The notes beneath the pieces are model-generated. The model was not told the DNA's origin, made no database searches, and was given only the letters and a program-made list of their open reading frames with translations. DNA of 7,278 nt, from assembly GCF_031928785.1 (NCBI RefSeq), contig NZ_JARQAL010000014.1. The stretch is one strand, 5' to 3'. Positions 6,311 through 7,278 of the stretch are shown one piece after another. The position numbers and the translations under genes are program-made. This DNA is from Enterococcus_C asini_A (lineage in GTDB: Bacteria > Bacillota > Bacilli > Lactobacillales > Enterococcaceae). Each line of letters starts with the position of its first letter. The stretch's first letter is position 1.

Positions 6311-6925
6311 TTGAAAATTGCTTATATTCGAGTTTCATCCATCGATCAAAATGAACAACGCCAAATTGAAGAAATGGAAAAGTTTGGCGCTGAAAAAATT
6401 TTTATAGAAAAGCAATCTGGAGCAACTATCAGTCATCGGCCAATTTTTCAGGAAGCTTTAGATTTTGTCAGAGAGCAAGATATTTTTATTGTAGAAGCCA
6501 TTGATCGACTTGGACGAAATTATGACGAAATTATCGATTCAGTTAATTATCTAAAGAAGAAGAATGTGCGACTTATTATCACCAGTTTACCAATCATGGC
6601 TGAAGCAATCGGAAATCCTCTCCTGGATAAATTTATCAAAGACCTAATCATTCAAATCTTGGCCATGATTGCTGAACAAGAGCGTACTGAATCAAAACGA
6701 CGCCAGGCACAAGGGATAAAGATTGCTAAAGCAAACGGCGTCTATAAGGGGCGACCTAAGTTATACAGCGCAGACACAAAAGATCCTCAGCGACGCCTTG
6801 TTTATAAAAGCATCGTTCAGGATCTGGAGAATGGAGTTGCTATCTCAAAGATTGCAAAAGACTATAATGTGACTAGGCAAACAGTTTACCGAATAAAAAA
6901 AGAAATGGATCAACTAATTGTATGA
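6311..6925 (+). CDS. Serine recombinase (plasmid/transposon resolvase)
   Basis: This enzyme of the resolvase/invertase family would cut and rejoin DNA at res sites, resolving plasmid multimers or transposon cointegrates. The start is TTG at 6311, six bases after AGGAA. The 204-residue length is typical. The catalytic domain begins Y-I-R-V-S-S-I-D-Q-N, with Arg7 and the nucleophile Ser9 (Ser10 is the neighbour), and includes E-A-I-D-R-L-G-R-N (62-70) with the conserved Asp-Arg and Arg. The long helix and linker follow at about 108-149, with E-R-T-E-S-K-R-R-Q-A-Q-G and Y-K-G-R-P. A C-terminal helix-turn-helix lies near residues 175-195 (G-V-A-I-S-K-I-A-K-D-Y, then V-T-R-Q-T-V-Y-R). No catalytic residue is missing. 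No transposase gene accompanies it here, so plasmid multimer resolution is the simpler role, although it could be the remaining half of a Tn3-like element. Confidence 0.93.
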   Translation: MKIAYIRVSSIDQNEQRQIEEMEKFGAEKIFIEKQSGATISHRPIFQEALDFVREQDIFIVEAIDRLGRNYDEIIDSVNYLKKKNVRLIITSLPIMAEAIGNPLLDKFIKDLIIQILAMIAEQERTESKRRQAQGIKIAKANGVYKGRPKLYSADTKDPQRRLVYKSIVQDLENGVAISKIAKDYNVTRQTVYRIKKEMDQLIV

Positions 6926-7000
6926 TTTCTTTTTTAAATCACGTAATTATGAATAGCTTTGTTATCAAGATAGCCAATCAAGTAAAATTCATCTAGCTAA

Positions 7001-7051
7001 GTTGATTATATTTATGATAACGAGAAATTAGTTGACATAAATATAATCAAC
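7001..7051. repeat. Perfect 16-bp inverted repeat, operator- or centromere-like
   Basis: GTTGATTATATTTATG (7001-7016) is exactly inverted as CATAAATATAATCAAC (7036-7051) around a 19-base spacer. The right arm begins inside the -35 box and fills the spacer of the promoter at 7032-7059, so a dimeric repressor bound here would shut that promoter. No T-run follows, so it is not a typical terminator. Confidence 0.85.
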
Positions 7052-7059
7052 ACAATAAT
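7032..7059 (+). promoter_or_regulatory. Rightward promoter overlapping the inverted repeat
   Basis: A perfect TTGACA (7032-7037) is followed after 16 bases by AATAAT (7054-7059), one mismatch from the -10 consensus. Transcription would start near 7066 and run out of the window, giving a leader of more than 200 bases without a gene in view. Confidence 0.6.
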
Positions 7060-7084
7060 CATGCTGATTTAAAGCTATTTATCA

Positions 7085-7102
7085 CCGATAACTCCGATAA
7101 CT
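7085..7102. repeat. Tandem 9-bp direct repeat (CCGATAACT twice)
   Basis: Two abutting perfect copies of CCGATAACT occur at 7085-7093 and 7094-7102, with the core GATAAC also at 7016-7021 at the left arm of the palindrome. The spacing suggests protein binding sites such as short iterons or operator half-sites, but two copies could be chance duplication. Confidence 0.6.
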
Positions 7103-7278
7103 TTGTATAATATATCTTATGTAAACCTTTTTTTGATAATCCATTTTTAAATATTGTTCGTATTTTATATGTATTTAGGTTAAAATATACTTAGATTAAT
7201 GGGGGAGCGTCAATAATTTTGTGTAAATAAATTGTCCTCCTGCAAAATAATTAGTTACTCAGTAAACATTGAAACTAA

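Larger units (their letters stand above)
6926..7278. other. AT-rich non-coding region after the resolvase
   Basis: No open frame of useful length is seen in these 353 bases. They hold a 16-bp inverted repeat (7001-7051) over a rightward promoter (7032-7059), a tandem 9-bp repeat (7085-7102), a lone TATAAT (7106-7111) and a GGGGGAG at 7201-7207. The last 78 bases, with A-A-T-A-A-T-T-T-T-G-T-G-T-A-A-A-T-A, recall the ends of IS256-family elements, but no transposase frame is inside the window. There is no clear terminator for the resolvase. The layout suits a control or maintenance region for a gene beyond the right edge. Confidence 0.5.

Noticed and set aside
7106..7111. TATAAT as a second promoter near the right end
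   Set aside because: No acceptable -35 box is found at 16-18 bases, and the surrounding AT-rich sequence yields such matches by chance.
7201..7218. Five-codon leader peptide beginning ATG GGG GAG near 7199
   Set aside because: It has no ribosome binding site before the ATG, and the G-run itself looks more like part of a repeat or binding site.

Overview
The window looks like accessory DNA from a low-GC Gram-positive bacterium of the Lactobacillales. An Enterococcus-type plasmid is the best guess. The grounds are AT-rich codon use, GGAG-type ribosome binding sites, TTG starts behind good Shine-Dalgarno sequences, and the gene set: a UvrX/UmuC-like polymerase with a YolD-like partner, an SRAP protein and a plasmid-type serine resolvase. 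The species is inference.

Region 1 (1-1845) is the 3' part of a group II intron. Most of its reverse transcriptase/maturase is here, cut by one in-frame amber codon, followed by a canonical 34-nt domain V and a domain VI with a bulged branch-point A. The intron ends at 1845. Region 2 (1846-3624) is the interrupted host gene, a Y-family polymerase of the UvrX type, also cut by an amber codon where a Trp is expected. A YolD-like gene overlaps its 3' end. Region 3 (3716-4053) is a 3'-truncated SRAP protein and a bidirectional terminator. Regions 1-3 read as an SOS/UV-tolerance cassette that was invaded by an intron and is now decaying: three of its four reading frames are broken.

Region 4 (4060-4488) is a divergent DUF1304 membrane protein with a clear promoter. 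Region 5 (4508-4739) holds no intact gene, only possible fragments. Region 6 (4758-6169) is a secreted protein of unknown function and an unrecognised 200-residue cytoplasmic protein, probably one transcript, closed by a strong terminator. This pair is the least explained coding content.

Region 7 (6216-6925) is a serine resolvase. Its promoter lies between two inverted half-sites, as expected for a self-regulating res locus. Region 8 (6926-7278) has no gene. It holds a perfect 16-bp inverted repeat over a rightward promoter, a tandem 9-bp repeat and, at the very end, a sequence that may be an insertion-sequence terminus. No complete new defence or regulatory system is evident. The best leads are the unknown gene pair, the nested amber-interrupted intron and host gene, and the operator-like palindrome.
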